Below, piece after piece: positions 49,829 through 58,184 of a DNA stretch of 64,000 bases. Below the pieces are notes generated by a model. The model was not told the DNA's origin, ran no database searches, and saw nothing but the letters and a program-made list of their open reading frames with translations. Each line of letters opens with the position of its first letter. Positions within the stretch are counted from its first letter, which is position 1. This DNA comes from an uncultured Lachnospiraceae bacterium (GTDB lineage: Bacteria; Bacillota; Clostridia; Lachnospirales; Lachnospiraceae): positions 17,237 through 81,236 of the forward strand of contig CAJTUC010000010.1 of assembly GCA_910579395.1 (NCBI GenBank), in the 5' to 3' direction. Both the position numbers and the translations under genes were made by a program.

Positions 49829-50827
49829 CTATTCTCTCCCTTTATAAACATCTTGAAATGCTTTTCCTATTTCTGGCTCTGCTGCCTGAGTCGCATAATC
49901 AAAACTCTCCTGAACCTCCATATACGCCCTTTCTTCCAATTCCTTCAAATTTTTTTCTGTAATAAGTTTTCGTTCTATCAACTTATTAGAATATATTCGT
50001 ATTGGGCATCTTGATATTTTGTCTTCTTCCAGTTTTTCTAAACTCCTATATCCTGTTTTCCTGATTTCCCAATAATATTCTCCCTCCGCATGTTCATTAA
50101 AACGTATCGTCTTTGCCTGAATCAATATTGGCAATCCTTTACTCTTCACATACATTACTGATTCTTTGGCTGCCTTGTGTACATTTTCAATATCCTGTCC
50201 ATCCACCAACTCGCCTTTAATTCCATATGCACTTGCTAATGCAATATAATCCAAGCATGCTGAAGTATTTTTTGTTTTCGTTGTAACGGCCAAACCATTA
50301 TCTTCTAACACAAATATAATAGGCAGTTTCCATACTGCGGAAATATTTAAGCACTCATGAAACACTCCTTCATTTGCTGCGCCATCTCCAAAAAAAACAC
50401 ATGCAACTTTACCATCTTTTTTATATTTTGCAGAAAAGGCGGCCCCACATGCAACAGGTATTCCGGAACCTACAATACCTGTTGACATAATTAAACCCAA
50501 TTCTGGATCAACAATATGCATTGACCCGCCCTTTCCGTTGTTAGTACCCACACCCTTTCCCATTATCTCGGCCGCTATTTTTTTAATATCTACTCCTTTT
50601 GCAATTGCATGTCCATGAGGGCGATGTGTACTTACAACATAGTCTTCTTTCTGTAAAGCCGAACATAATCCAACGGCTACCGCTTCCTGTCCACAAGCAC
50701 AATGTGCCATTCCATATATTTCTCGCTGCATCTTTCTCCGGCTGATTTCATTCTCGAAAACCCGAATCAAAATCATTTTATACAATAATGAAATTTCAAG
50801 ACCATTCTTTTCTACAATGCTTTCCAT
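49829..50827 (-). CDS. Thiamine-diphosphate 2-oxoacid dehydrogenase/transketolase-type E1, alpha subunit
   Basis: 332 residues, RBS AGGGGCATGGT. TPP-binding motif: VACVFFGDGAANEGVFHECL (GDG) continuing through NISAVWKLPIIFVLEDN, about 30 residues as expected. Also MAHCACGQEAVAVGLCSAL, VVSTHRPHGHAIAKGVDI and GKGGSMHIVDPELG. The pair builds the alpha2beta2 E1 that decarboxylates a 2-oxoacid to an enzyme-bound hydroxyalkyl-TPP. Without E2/E3 nearby the pair may transfer the two-carbon or acyl unit to a sugar or other acceptor. Operon with the ATP-grasp and phosphoesterase genes. Confidence 0.92.
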   Translation of the reverse strand: MESIVEKNGLEISLLYKMILIRVFENEISRRKMQREIYGMAHCACGQEAVAVGLCSALQKEDYVVSTHRPHGHAIAKGVDIKKIAAEIMGKGVGTNNGKGGSMHIVDPELGLIMSTGIVGSGIPVACGAAFSAKYKKDGKVACVFFGDGAANEGVFHECLNISAVWKLPIIFVLEDNGLAVTTKTKNTSACLDYIALASAYGIKGELVDGQDIENVHKAAKESVMYVKSKGLPILIQAKTIRFNEHAEGEYYWEIRKTGYRSLEKLEEDKISRCPIRIYSNKLIERKLITEKNLKELEERAYMEVQESFDYATQAAEPEIGKAFQDVYKGRE

Positions 50828-50856
50828 ACCATGCCCCTATATAAATAATATGTATA

Positions 50857-51801
50857 TTAATACTCTAACTCTGCATATCCAAATCCTTCTTTGCCAAAAT
50901 CATTGCCACAATAAAACATATAATATTTATTTCCAATTTGTGTAACATGAGGATATGCAATCATTTTACTATCCCATCCACTTTCGGAAACACCAATTCC
51001 TACTTTAGAATCGTCCCTTGTCCATTCAAATAAATCTTTAGAATAAGCATATCCCATAGCATAGCCACGCCCCAGAGTATTTCTAAAATCCAATCCATAT
51101 CTATAGCAAAAAAACATATGATACATATCATCAAGCTTTATGATTGCCGCGCTTGTTTGACTCTCATACTCTACTTTAGGCTCTATTATAGGTCGTGGAT
51201 CTCGATTCCAATGAAAACCATCCTTTGATGTTGCATGAACAATTAGATATTGAGATTCCATCTTTTCTTCCCCTTGAAGCCAGCATTGTCCTGATAAGTA
51301 GAACATATGCCAATCATTTTCACCAATCTTATATACCTGCGGGCACGCGTGCAGATATGGCTCATCCATTGTTGGTCCTATTATTGGTCCCTTACCGATT
51401 TTTTTAAATGTTCTTGCATCATTTCCACTAGCCAATCCAATTTCCCAACAATAAGGAACACTCGCAGCGCGTGTCCAACCACAATAATACAAAAAATATT
51501 CGTCTCCAATCTGCACAATACTATTGGGCATAGAGCCAAATTCATCAAACTCCCCTCGGCCTCCTAGTTCTACCATGGGCTGATCGGCAATTCTTATAAC
51601 TTTTTTTAAGTTATCCTTATCCAAATCTACCCAGCCCCCATGAGCTCTGCTCATTCCATCCTTATAAGCTTCCCGCGTCGAAAAATATACCCTTATATAA
51701 TCCCCGAAATCCAAAGTAAACGGGCATTGAGCATGGCTATACATCCATTCAGAATAACCATTCGGTGAAAAAATTAATCCTTTTTTATTCCATTTAAACA
51801 T
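50857..51801 (-). CDS. Five-bladed propeller, GH43/GH130-like glycosidase-fold protein
   Basis: 314 residues from the ATG at 51801 (MFKWNKKGLIFSPNGYSEWM), with AAGGAGGCAAAA. Repeats: GDYIRVYFSTREAYKDGMSR, GDEYFLYYCGWTRAASVPY, ENDWHMFYLSGQCWLQGEEK, DDMYHMFFCYRYGLDFRNT, GNKYYMFYCGNDFGKEGF. Such spacing and the FDEFGSMPNSIV and HACPQVYKI motifs agree with GH43/GH130-like folds. It has no signal peptide, so secreted degradation is unlikely; it may be a glycoside phosphorylase-like or sugar-binding enzyme in glycan synthesis. Confidence 0.72.
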   Translation of the reverse strand: MFKWNKKGLIFSPNGYSEWMYSHAQCPFTLDFGDYIRVYFSTREAYKDGMSRAHGGWVDLDKDNLKKVIRIADQPMVELGGRGEFDEFGSMPNSIVQIGDEYFLYYCGWTRAASVPYCWEIGLASGNDARTFKKIGKGPIIGPTMDEPYLHACPQVYKIGENDWHMFYLSGQCWLQGEEKMESQYLIVHATSKDGFHWNRDPRPIIEPKVEYESQTSAAIIKLDDMYHMFFCYRYGLDFRNTLGRGYAMGYAYSKDLFEWTRDDSKVGIGVSESGWDSKMIAYPHVTQIGNKYYMFYCGNDFGKEGFGYAELEY

Positions 51802-51823
51802 TTTTGCCTCCTTATATTTCATT

Positions 51824-52531
51824 TCATTTTTTTAATGCGTATTCTGACAAAAAATTTCTAACTGTCTGTTTATCGTTATACATTAAAATATCAATAACAG
51901 ATAAGTTTTCTACAAAAATATCTTGCCTTTGCTTATAAATAATATTTTCTTTTTTCGTCTCCAGGAAAAAAAGTTCTATCCCCTCTTCCTCAAAATCAGA
52001 ATGTCTATATAAGCTTCTTCCGCCGCATGGATTAATATAGATATCTGTGCCTAACTTTTTGCATATTTCAATAATTCTTCCTTCTGCCTTTAGTCCATTA
52101 TTTTTATTTATCTCTGATGATACAAAAATCTCAGTGTCCACATTCAGATAACTCATTATTTTTTCAATACTATGCAGAATAAATCTCGTCAAATCCGTTT
52201 CCGTATAATTAACTACGTCTATCATCAAGAGCATAACATCATCAAAATAAGGGGCTTTCTTATATGCACTGCAAATTGTCTTCAAAAAGGTTGCTTTATT
52301 CTCTTGTGTAAAATTAAGTTTGGTTTCTTTAATCAACTTATTTTGTGATGCTTTTTCTATCGGAATTGTAAATCTGTATGGTTTTCCATTCAGTAAGATA
52401 CTGTTTCTGTTAATATAACCTCTCATAATATAATTAACATCATCGAGAAGAACAAACTTATCCACAGCACTGATTAATTGCCAATAACCAATATAGGGCA
52501 TAAAATATGGCTGCATTATTGCTATTTTCAT
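51824..52531 (-). CDS. WbqC-family protein
   Basis: 235 residues; start 52531 after GAGGTTAAAT. The family N-terminus MKIAIMQPYFMPYIGYWQLI is clear, followed by DKFVLLDDVNYIMRGYINRN, YRFTIPIEKASQNKLIKET and GTDIYINPCGGRSLYRHSDF. WbqC-like proteins are common in O-antigen and flagellar glycan loci, next to aminotransferases, and are proposed to acylate (for instance glycylate) a 4-amino sugar, though not firmly shown as far as I know. It is 2 bases after the DegT gene, which supports that pairing. Confidence 0.9.
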   Translation of the reverse strand: MKIAIMQPYFMPYIGYWQLISAVDKFVLLDDVNYIMRGYINRNSILLNGKPYRFTIPIEKASQNKLIKETKLNFTQENKATFLKTICSAYKKAPYFDDVMLLMIDVVNYTETDLTRFILHSIEKIMSYLNVDTEIFVSSEINKNNGLKAEGRIIEICKKLGTDIYINPCGGRSLYRHSDFEEEGIELFFLETKKENIIYKQRQDIFVENLSVIDILMYNDKQTVRNFLSEYALKK

Positions 52532-52533
52532 AT

Positions 52534-53637
52534 TTAACCTCGAATTATATTCATAATATTCTTAATTTGTTCTATTTCAAGTCCCTCATACATTGGAAGG
52601 ACCAAAATCTGTTTTGATAGTTTTCTGGCATTATGAATATTTACATTTTTATATTGATTTCGAAAACACGCCTGATCTGCTGTCAAAGGATAAAAATATT
52701 TTCTCGCATGGATATTATTTTCTTTGAGCACATCATATATTTCATCTCTTGTTTTACAGCAGTCCTCTTGAATAATAATTGGAAAATACGCAAAATTTTT
52801 TGTAGTATACGCCTTTTCCTCAAATAAACGTATCCCTTGAATCTTTCCGATTTCTTCCCTGTAAAATTCATACAACTTCTGTCTGTTTTTAAAAACCTTC
52901 GTCATATGCTTTAAATTGCATAGCCCCATAATTGCACAGAATTCATTCATCTTGGCATTAGCGCCTACTGCATTCACCAATTCTTCATTTTGAATACCAA
53001 AATTTTTAAGATTATATAATTTTTTATAATATTTATGGTTCGAAAAACTGACTGCTCCGCCTTCTATAGTATTAAAAACCTTCGTAGCATGGAAACTGAA
53101 TATGGATGCATCACCATAACTCCCTATTCCCCTACCTCTATATTGGATTCCAAAAGCATGAGCCGCATCGTATATCACTTTTAGGTCATATTTATCTGCA
53201 ATTCTCTGTATCTCTTCAACATTGCAAACGTTTCCATATACATGAACCGGAATAATTGCAACCGTTTTTTCGGTTATTAATTCCTCTATTTTACTTTCAT
53301 CTATTGTTCCATCACTTAGCTTTATATCGCAAAATATAGGCTTTAAGCGATTTCTTACAATTGCATGTGTAGTCGATATGAAAGTAAAAGGCGTTGTAAT
53401 AATTTCTGCCCCCTCCGGGAAGCCCATCATTTGAATCGTCATTTCTAATGCCATATGCCCGTTTACCATCAGTGATAAGTCCGGCACATCCAGGTAGTCT
53501 TTTAATTGCTTTTCTAATTCGGCATGATACACTCCCATATTCGTAAGCCAATGGGTTTCCCATAATGGCTTGATAGCTTCTATGTATTCTTCGTATGAGG
53601 GCATAGAGGATTTTGTTACCAGTATTTTTTTATCCAT
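52534..53637 (-). CDS. DegT-type nucleotide-sugar aminotransferase, paralogue C
   Basis: 367 residues from the ATG at 53637 (MDKKILVTKSSMPSYEEYIE); an ATG three codons earlier is possible. PLP fold: LWETHWLTNMGVYHAELEKQ, LSLMVNGHMALEMTIQMMGF, EIITTPFTFISTTHAIVRN, IYDAAHAFGIQYRGRGIGSY and the PLP Lys in SIFSFHATKVFNTIEGGAV. This is the dTDP-4-amino-4,6-dideoxyglucose/galactose (VioA/DesV-like) type. Coupled to WbqC, it likely makes an acylated 4-amino-4,6-dideoxyhexose. Confidence 0.92.
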   Translation of the reverse strand: MDKKILVTKSSMPSYEEYIEAIKPLWETHWLTNMGVYHAELEKQLKDYLDVPDLSLMVNGHMALEMTIQMMGFPEGAEIITTPFTFISTTHAIVRNRLKPIFCDIKLSDGTIDESKIEELITEKTVAIIPVHVYGNVCNVEEIQRIADKYDLKVIYDAAHAFGIQYRGRGIGSYGDASIFSFHATKVFNTIEGGAVSFSNHKYYKKLYNLKNFGIQNEELVNAVGANAKMNEFCAIMGLCNLKHMTKVFKNRQKLYEFYREEIGKIQGIRLFEEKAYTTKNFAYFPIIIQEDCCKTRDEIYDVLKENNIHARKYFYPLTADQACFRNQYKNVNIHNARKLSKQILVLPMYEGLEIEQIKNIMNIIRG

Positions 53638-53768
53638 AGCAAACATCTCTTGTCATATAAATCCATCCTATTTATCAGAGCAATCATATACTTCATTCTT
53701 TTATTACTCTATTTTTAATTTTTTTATAGAAATTGCATAATACCATACTGTTTCACTATTATACTTCC

Positions 53769-55115
53769 CTATCTGCACTCTACATCCTGCATCATAATCA
53801 TCTTCCCTGTCTTCTTATACAACTGCACCACACTGCTTGCATCCCCATAATACGCATCTGACAATATCACAGCTCTATCCATATCTGCACTATCATCATA
53901 TATTCCCCAACTTTCCTGTTTATACTGCTCTACAATCTCCTTATATTCCTGCCACAGCTGCGGTCGCATAGATTCAATCGTAGCCTGCATCAAAGGATGC
54001 GGCCTCCACAATAATGTTATCTCATCCTGTTTTTCTTTGAACGTCTCAAATACAGACCGTATCTTCCAAAGCATCTTTTCTTCATGCTTAATCAGTGCCG
54101 ATACACTCGTATTATAAAAAATAATCTTTTTGTAGTCTCCATCCGGCTTCCTGATCACCCTTAGCCACTCTTCCGGTATCATTAAATCTTCTTTTCTGGT
54201 ATTCAACACTTTATCCATTTTGGGTGAACCTAACCCCAGGATCTTGTCTTCCCAAACTTTTCTGGTGTCTTTCCCCATCGTTTCACTCAAAACATTAATA
54301 TAAATCTGACGCATTTTTTCAGATTGAACAATCACCTTATCTGCATGAATAACTGCTGGCACTGTGCAAAAATGCTCCATATGTTTTACTGTATCATAAT
54401 CATCCGGTTCAGTATCACCCAATATAAAATAAGGTATATACACTAATTTATCAGTATACTTTTTTAAATTTTTTGAATAAAAAAAAGGATGTACACTCGT
54501 TACATAATTCCATTCATCGTATGGATTATGAATAAAAATCATATCTGGCCGTTGTACTTCAAAATTATAAGAATTATAATCTGTCACCGGAACATAATCC
54601 GGATATAAAGCCCCTTCATAATGCATTTCCCGGAAGCTTCCATCCGGGTTTTTATCATAATAGGGTATCGGAATCACATAAGCCTCACAGTCAGGATCTT
54701 CATATGCTGATTTCCAGACACTTTCAAATGAATCCCACATAGATGCCTTATAAGGAAGAAAAACTAAAACTTTTTTTACTTTTATTTCATTTTTTATACT
54801 ATTCTCAATCTGAATCAAAACTTTTCGCAGATGCTTAAATACCCTGTTTATATTAGTAACCTGATCATGCTGAATTCCTTCATATGCCTGATATAACAAT
54901 TCACAATAATGTTCTAATATCCTGATTGTTGCACAAGATTCTCCCTCAGTCTGTTCTATAAGATTTCCTAATTGGATAGCAGCATCCTGACATTGAACTA
55001 TCAACGCCAATGCTTCTTTGTTTTCCCCTACTCCTATTGCTTTTCTAATTTCATCATGAGCTTGAGACAACAAATTAATCATTTCTTCTGCCTGAATTTT
55101 TTGTTGTTTTCTCAT
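53769..55115 (-). CDS. CDP-glycerol phosphotransferase-like protein with helical N-terminus
   Basis: 448 residues; start 55115 after GGAGGAGTACAT. Residues 1-110 form a helical bundle (MINLLSQAHDEIRKAIGVGE, IQLGNLIEQTEGESC). The C-terminal 330 residues are GT-B-like, related to TagB/TagF polyol-phosphate transferases: VLVFLPYKASMWDSFESVW, YIPYFILGDTEPDDYDTVKH, KIIFYNTSVSALIKHEEKML, EITLLWRPHPLMQATI and DRAVILSDAYYGDASSVVQL. The usual WHG motif of TagF is not seen. It has its own consensus promoter at 55210. The substrate may be a CDP-alditol or CDP-choline. Confidence 0.8.
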   Translation of the reverse strand: MRKQQKIQAEEMINLLSQAHDEIRKAIGVGENKEALALIVQCQDAAIQLGNLIEQTEGESCATIRILEHYCELLYQAYEGIQHDQVTNINRVFKHLRKVLIQIENSIKNEIKVKKVLVFLPYKASMWDSFESVWKSAYEDPDCEAYVIPIPYYDKNPDGSFREMHYEGALYPDYVPVTDYNSYNFEVQRPDMIFIHNPYDEWNYVTSVHPFFYSKNLKKYTDKLVYIPYFILGDTEPDDYDTVKHMEHFCTVPAVIHADKVIVQSEKMRQIYINVLSETMGKDTRKVWEDKILGLGSPKMDKVLNTRKEDLMIPEEWLRVIRKPDGDYKKIIFYNTSVSALIKHEEKMLWKIRSVFETFKEKQDEITLLWRPHPLMQATIESMRPQLWQEYKEIVEQYKQESWGIYDDSADMDRAVILSDAYYGDASSVVQLYKKTGKMIMMQDVECR

Positions 55116-55209
55116 ATGTACTCCTCCAGAAATAGCATAAATATTAAAAATTTTTATCCTTCAGTTCAAGTGACAGAAAAAATCAGATATATCCCAAATT
55201 TACATAAAA

Positions 55210-55238
55210 ATTATACTTATAAAATAAACTATTGTCAA
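55210..55238 (-). promoter_or_regulatory. Consensus sigma-A promoter feeding the island
   Basis: Minus strand: TTGACA (55238-55233), 17 bases, TATAAT (55215-55210). A perfect match. It lies about 95 bases upstream of the gene at 53769-55115. I found no comparably strong promoter between the downstream genes by eye, so much of the block could be read from it. Confidence 0.85.
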
Positions 55239-55247
55239 ACAGAAAAT

Positions 55248-55269
55248 ATTGGCATCAATAGATGCCAAT
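55248..55269 (-). terminator. Hairpin after the ACP gene, probable terminator
   Basis: ATTGGCATC - 4-base loop - GATGCCAAT, followed on the minus strand by ATTTTCT. A perfect 9-bp stem placed 54 bases past the ACP stop and just upstream of the next promoter. It would separate the LpxD-like/ACP unit from the main block. The T-tract is modest, so some read-through is possible. Confidence 0.6.
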
Positions 55270-55323
55270 CCAGTTACTATCAATGAATTCTTTCATTGAT
55301 TATATAAAATCATTAATAATATT

Positions 55324-55551
55324 TCATTGCATAATAGACAAAATCATCCTTAATATTGCATTCTTATTTGCAAAATTCTCTTGTGTAATATATTGCGCAT
55401 CAATCTCTAAGTCCAGCTCTTCTTCTAATGCAGAAACAATTTCTAAAATATCAAATGAATCTATTATTCCTTCGCCCAGCATATCACTGCCATCATACAA
55501 AATAATATCTTCGTTAAGTTCCTTTAAAATAGTTTCTATTTTTTCACTCAT
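55324..55551 (-). CDS. Acyl carrier protein
   Basis: 75 residues from the ATG at 55551 (MSEKIETILKELNEDI), with GGAAAGGAAATG. The phosphopantetheine site is EGIIDSFDILEIVSALEEEL, with Ser32 in D-S-F. The length and acidity are those of a type II ACP. It sits 53 bases after an LpxD-like acyltransferase, so it is likely a dedicated carrier for that enzyme, not the fatty acid synthase ACP. Whether it carries a fatty, hydroxy- or amino-acyl group is not known. Confidence 0.92.
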   Translation of the reverse strand: MSEKIETILKELNEDIILYDGSDMLGEGIIDSFDILEIVSALEEELDLEIDAQYITQENFANKNAILRMILSIMQ

Positions 55552-55604
55552 TTTACTACATTTCCTTTCCCCGTCACTTCGTGAAACACCATAGTTCATT
55601 TAAT

Positions 55605-56543
55605 TTATTTTCTGCAAATTTGACTTATTTTCTTTTCTATCGGCCGCGCTGCATATCCTGCATATATAGTTGCTTCCTTTGCATTTTTCGTAATTACTGC
55701 ACCCATTCCGGTAACACAATCTTCACCAACGGTTACTTGATTCCTTATAATAGAACCAGGCGCCAAATATACATTATTCCGTATTTTTGCGCTTCCGCAT
55801 ATAATTGTTCCATTTAAAATCATTACATTATTTCCAATTTCAGCATTATGACCAATATGGCATAAACTGCAAATAACACATCCATCTCCGATTTTTGTAT
55901 CTCCCAATGTTCCTCTATCTATACAAGTATTGGCATAAATATCTACATGATTTCCTATCTTTACTCCACCAACTTGTGGGACGTGTAAATATTTTCCATC
56001 TACTAAAGAATACCCCGCACCTTCATCTCCAACGATAACTCCTGAATGAATATAGCACCCTTCTCCTATTTCAACATTATCGTTAATTACCACATTGTGA
56101 CTTATCCTTGTTCCCCTTCCTATTTTCACGTTATTTCCGATGACGCAGTTATTTCCTATGAATATACTTTCAGAAATCTGTACATTTTCTCCAATAATAA
56201 GATTTCCTCCTCTTTGATTTTGAAGTAGTTTTTCTTCAAAAAATGCTTCAAGAATAATAGAAAAAACATGCTTAGGATTATTACAGATAATCGCATTCTC
56301 AAATTTTGCCATTTCTTGTGTATTATAATCAAGTACAATAAGCATTATATCTTTTTGCTTCACAATTTGTTTTTTTTCTTGATAAACATTTTTATTCTTT
56401 ATCCAAGTCAATGTATTTTTCTTATATTCGTCCAATGGAGAAACACCTTCAATCTCAATTTCATTATTTCCCTCAAATCTGAAATCAATCTCTCTATTTT
56501 CTAATAACTCTAATATTTTCTCCACCGAAACAGTTCTTATCAT
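55605..56543 (-). CDS. LpxD-like ACP-dependent N-acyltransferase
   Basis: 312 residues; start 56543 after GAGGAGGCCGAAAA. Residues 1-105 are a small alpha/beta domain like the uridine-binding part of LpxD (FRFEGNNEIEIEGVSPLDEY). Residues 110-290 are a left-handed beta-helix: SIFIGNNCVIGNNVKIGRGT, GDEGAGYSLVDGKYLHVPQV, IDRGTLGDTKIGDGCVI, CHIGHNAEIGNNVMILNGTI; the catalytic-type His is in CHIGHNAEIG. LpxD moves a hydroxyacyl group from ACP to UDP-glucosamine in Gram-negative lipid A synthesis. This bacterium appears Gram-positive and lacks LpxA/LpxC here, so an amino sugar of the island is the likely acceptor. Confidence 0.85.
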   Translation of the reverse strand: MIRTVSVEKILELLENREIDFRFEGNNEIEIEGVSPLDEYKKNTLTWIKNKNVYQEKKQIVKQKDIMLIVLDYNTQEMAKFENAIICNNPKHVFSIILEAFFEEKLLQNQRGGNLIIGENVQISESIFIGNNCVIGNNVKIGRGTRISHNVVINDNVEIGEGCYIHSGVIVGDEGAGYSLVDGKYLHVPQVGGVKIGNHVDIYANTCIDRGTLGDTKIGDGCVICSLCHIGHNAEIGNNVMILNGTIICGSAKIRNNVYLAPGSIIRNQVTVGEDCVTGMGAVITKNAKEATIYAGYAARPIEKKISQICRK

Positions 56544-56652
56544 ATTTTTCGGCCTCCTCTATAGATGAAAACTCTTCAATATCTAAAATATTACCTTTAA
56601 ACTAAAAATAGATTTCATTTTTCTAAAGGCATGTACTAAAACCATAAAAAAG

Positions 56653-56784
56653 TTATTCTATTTCCTGTATAGATAATACACTCATTTCACTTAATATTTT
56701 ATATATCGGCAGTATAAAAAAATACATTAGCCTCGTCCATTGATTCAACAGCTTTAATTCTTTCTTCAATTTTTCAAAATCCAT
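56653..56784 (-). CDS. Possible 43-residue peptide in the divergent gap
   Basis: The only notable frame in the 369-base gap between the divergent LpxD-like and DUF3880 genes. ATG at 56784, TAA at 56653. The product is an amphipathic helix (MDFEKLKKELKLLNQW) followed by a hydrophobic stretch (LMYFFILPIYKIL), a membrane-associated micro-protein pattern. No convincing ribosome binding site precedes it. The rest of the gap is AT-rich, without clear promoters on either strand. Confidence 0.3.
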   Translation of the reverse strand: MDFEKLKKELKLLNQWTRLMYFFILPIYKILSEMSVLSIQEIE

Positions 56785-56912
56785 TCTATTCAAATAAACA
56801 GATTTTTGCTATATTAGTATCATACTATCATTATTCACTGGCAATAAAACCGATTTCAGCATCAGCTCCACCATGCCGCATACAGCGATACATCGGAGAA
56901 TGGAGGCTTACT

Positions 56913-58184
56913 ATAAAAATACTATTCATCGAATGGGCAAGCTATGGAAATGAAGATATGAAAGAAGCATTCCGCAAAGAGGGCCATATCCTCGTCTGCT
57001 TCCCTTTTTTCAACAAAGATGCAAGAAGCGACGGTTCGGCCGTAGCCGGACTTCCTGCCCTTCTCCACAAGGAGACGCCGGATATCGTCTTTTCTTTCAA
57101 CTACTTTCCGATTGTTTCCAATGTCTGCAAGCAGGAAAACATCCGCTATATCTCGTGGATTTATGACAGTCCCTATGTCATGTTATATTCGTACACTGCC
57201 ATCAATCCCTGCAATACGATTTATGTCTTTGATAAAGAAGTTTATCTTGAATTTCATAAAGCCGGCATTTCCACCGTGCACTATCTGCCGATGGCCGCAA
57301 ACGTGGAACGACTGGATACGCTGCTGCCTGATGCAGCCCATTATGCTGATACCAGTCATACTAATACAAATAGATTGAAAAATCAGAGATTTTTCAATCG
57401 CGAATTTGTTCCTGCGGCCCAAAGTTCGCAGGTTGAGAAGAAGGGCATGGTTATTAGTATGGATAACCGCAGCTTTTTATACGACATCTCTTTCATCGGC
57501 TCCCTCTATACCGAGAAGCATAACTTTTTTGAGCGGATGACCGGTCTGTCCGATTATACCAAAGGTTATCTGGATGCGCTGATGTCCGCACAAATGAATG
57601 TACATGGATATAACTTCATACAGGAATCATTGTCTCCTATTATGGAAGACTTGTATCATGCACTTCCGATGGAACCGAATCCCGACGGCGTAGAAACAAA
57701 GGAATATCTCTATGCACAGTATGTCATAAACCGCAAGATTACAGGGTTGGAACGATATGACCTCATTCAGGCCATCGCCGGAAAGCATTCTTTTGACTTA
57801 TTTACACATGACAAAAACTTCCGGCTTCCTGGTCTCATCAATCATGGCTCCGTTGACAATTATCGGGAAATGCCTCTTGTTTTCAAACAGAGCAGAATTA
57901 ATCTGAATATATCGCTGCGCAGCATTAAGAGCGGCATTCCACAGCGCGCTTTCGATATCATGGGCAGCGGCGGTTTTCTGCTCAGCAATTATCAAAATGA
58001 CTTTCTGGATTATTTTATACCGGGCGAAGATTTCGATTTTTATGAAAGCAAATCGGACTTGCTAAATAAGATCGACTATTACCTGGCCAACGAAGCCGAA
58101 CGCCTCCTAATCGCCCAAAACGGACACGATAAGATTGCCGCGGCGCATACCTACCGTCATCGGGTTCGGGAAATGCTAGCGTGA
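56913..58184 (+). CDS. DUF3880/CgeB-like GT-B glycosyltransferase with apparent AUA start
   Basis: 423 residues if read from 56913. The family N-terminus (KILFIEWASYGNEDMKEAF) begins at an ATA codon at 56913-56915, which lies six bases after a perfect GGAGG (56902-56906). The first in-frame ATG is at 56958 and would remove 15 conserved residues. The domain then runs ILVCFPFFNKDARSDGSAVA, DIVFSFNYFPIVSNVCKQE, ISWIYDSPYVMLYSYTA, FDISFIGSLYTEKHNFFERM-like segments (DISFIGSLYTEKH), and the C-terminal Glyco_trans_1_2 block IKSGIPQRAFDIMGSGGFLL. It is the first plus-strand gene right of the island. It may initiate poorly, or the ATG was lost by mutation. Confidence 0.8.
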   Translation: MKILFIEWASYGNEDMKEAFRKEGHILVCFPFFNKDARSDGSAVAGLPALLHKETPDIVFSFNYFPIVSNVCKQENIRYISWIYDSPYVMLYSYTAINPCNTIYVFDKEVYLEFHKAGISTVHYLPMAANVERLDTLLPDAAHYADTSHTNTNRLKNQRFFNREFVPAAQSSQVEKKGMVISMDNRSFLYDISFIGSLYTEKHNFFERMTGLSDYTKGYLDALMSAQMNVHGYNFIQESLSPIMEDLYHALPMEPNPDGVETKEYLYAQYVINRKITGLERYDLIQAIAGKHSFDLFTHDKNFRLPGLINHGSVDNYREMPLVFKQSRINLNISLRSIKSGIPQRAFDIMGSGGFLLSNYQNDFLDYFIPGEDFDFYESKSDLLNKIDYYLANEAERLLIAQNGHDKIAAAHTYRHRVREMLA

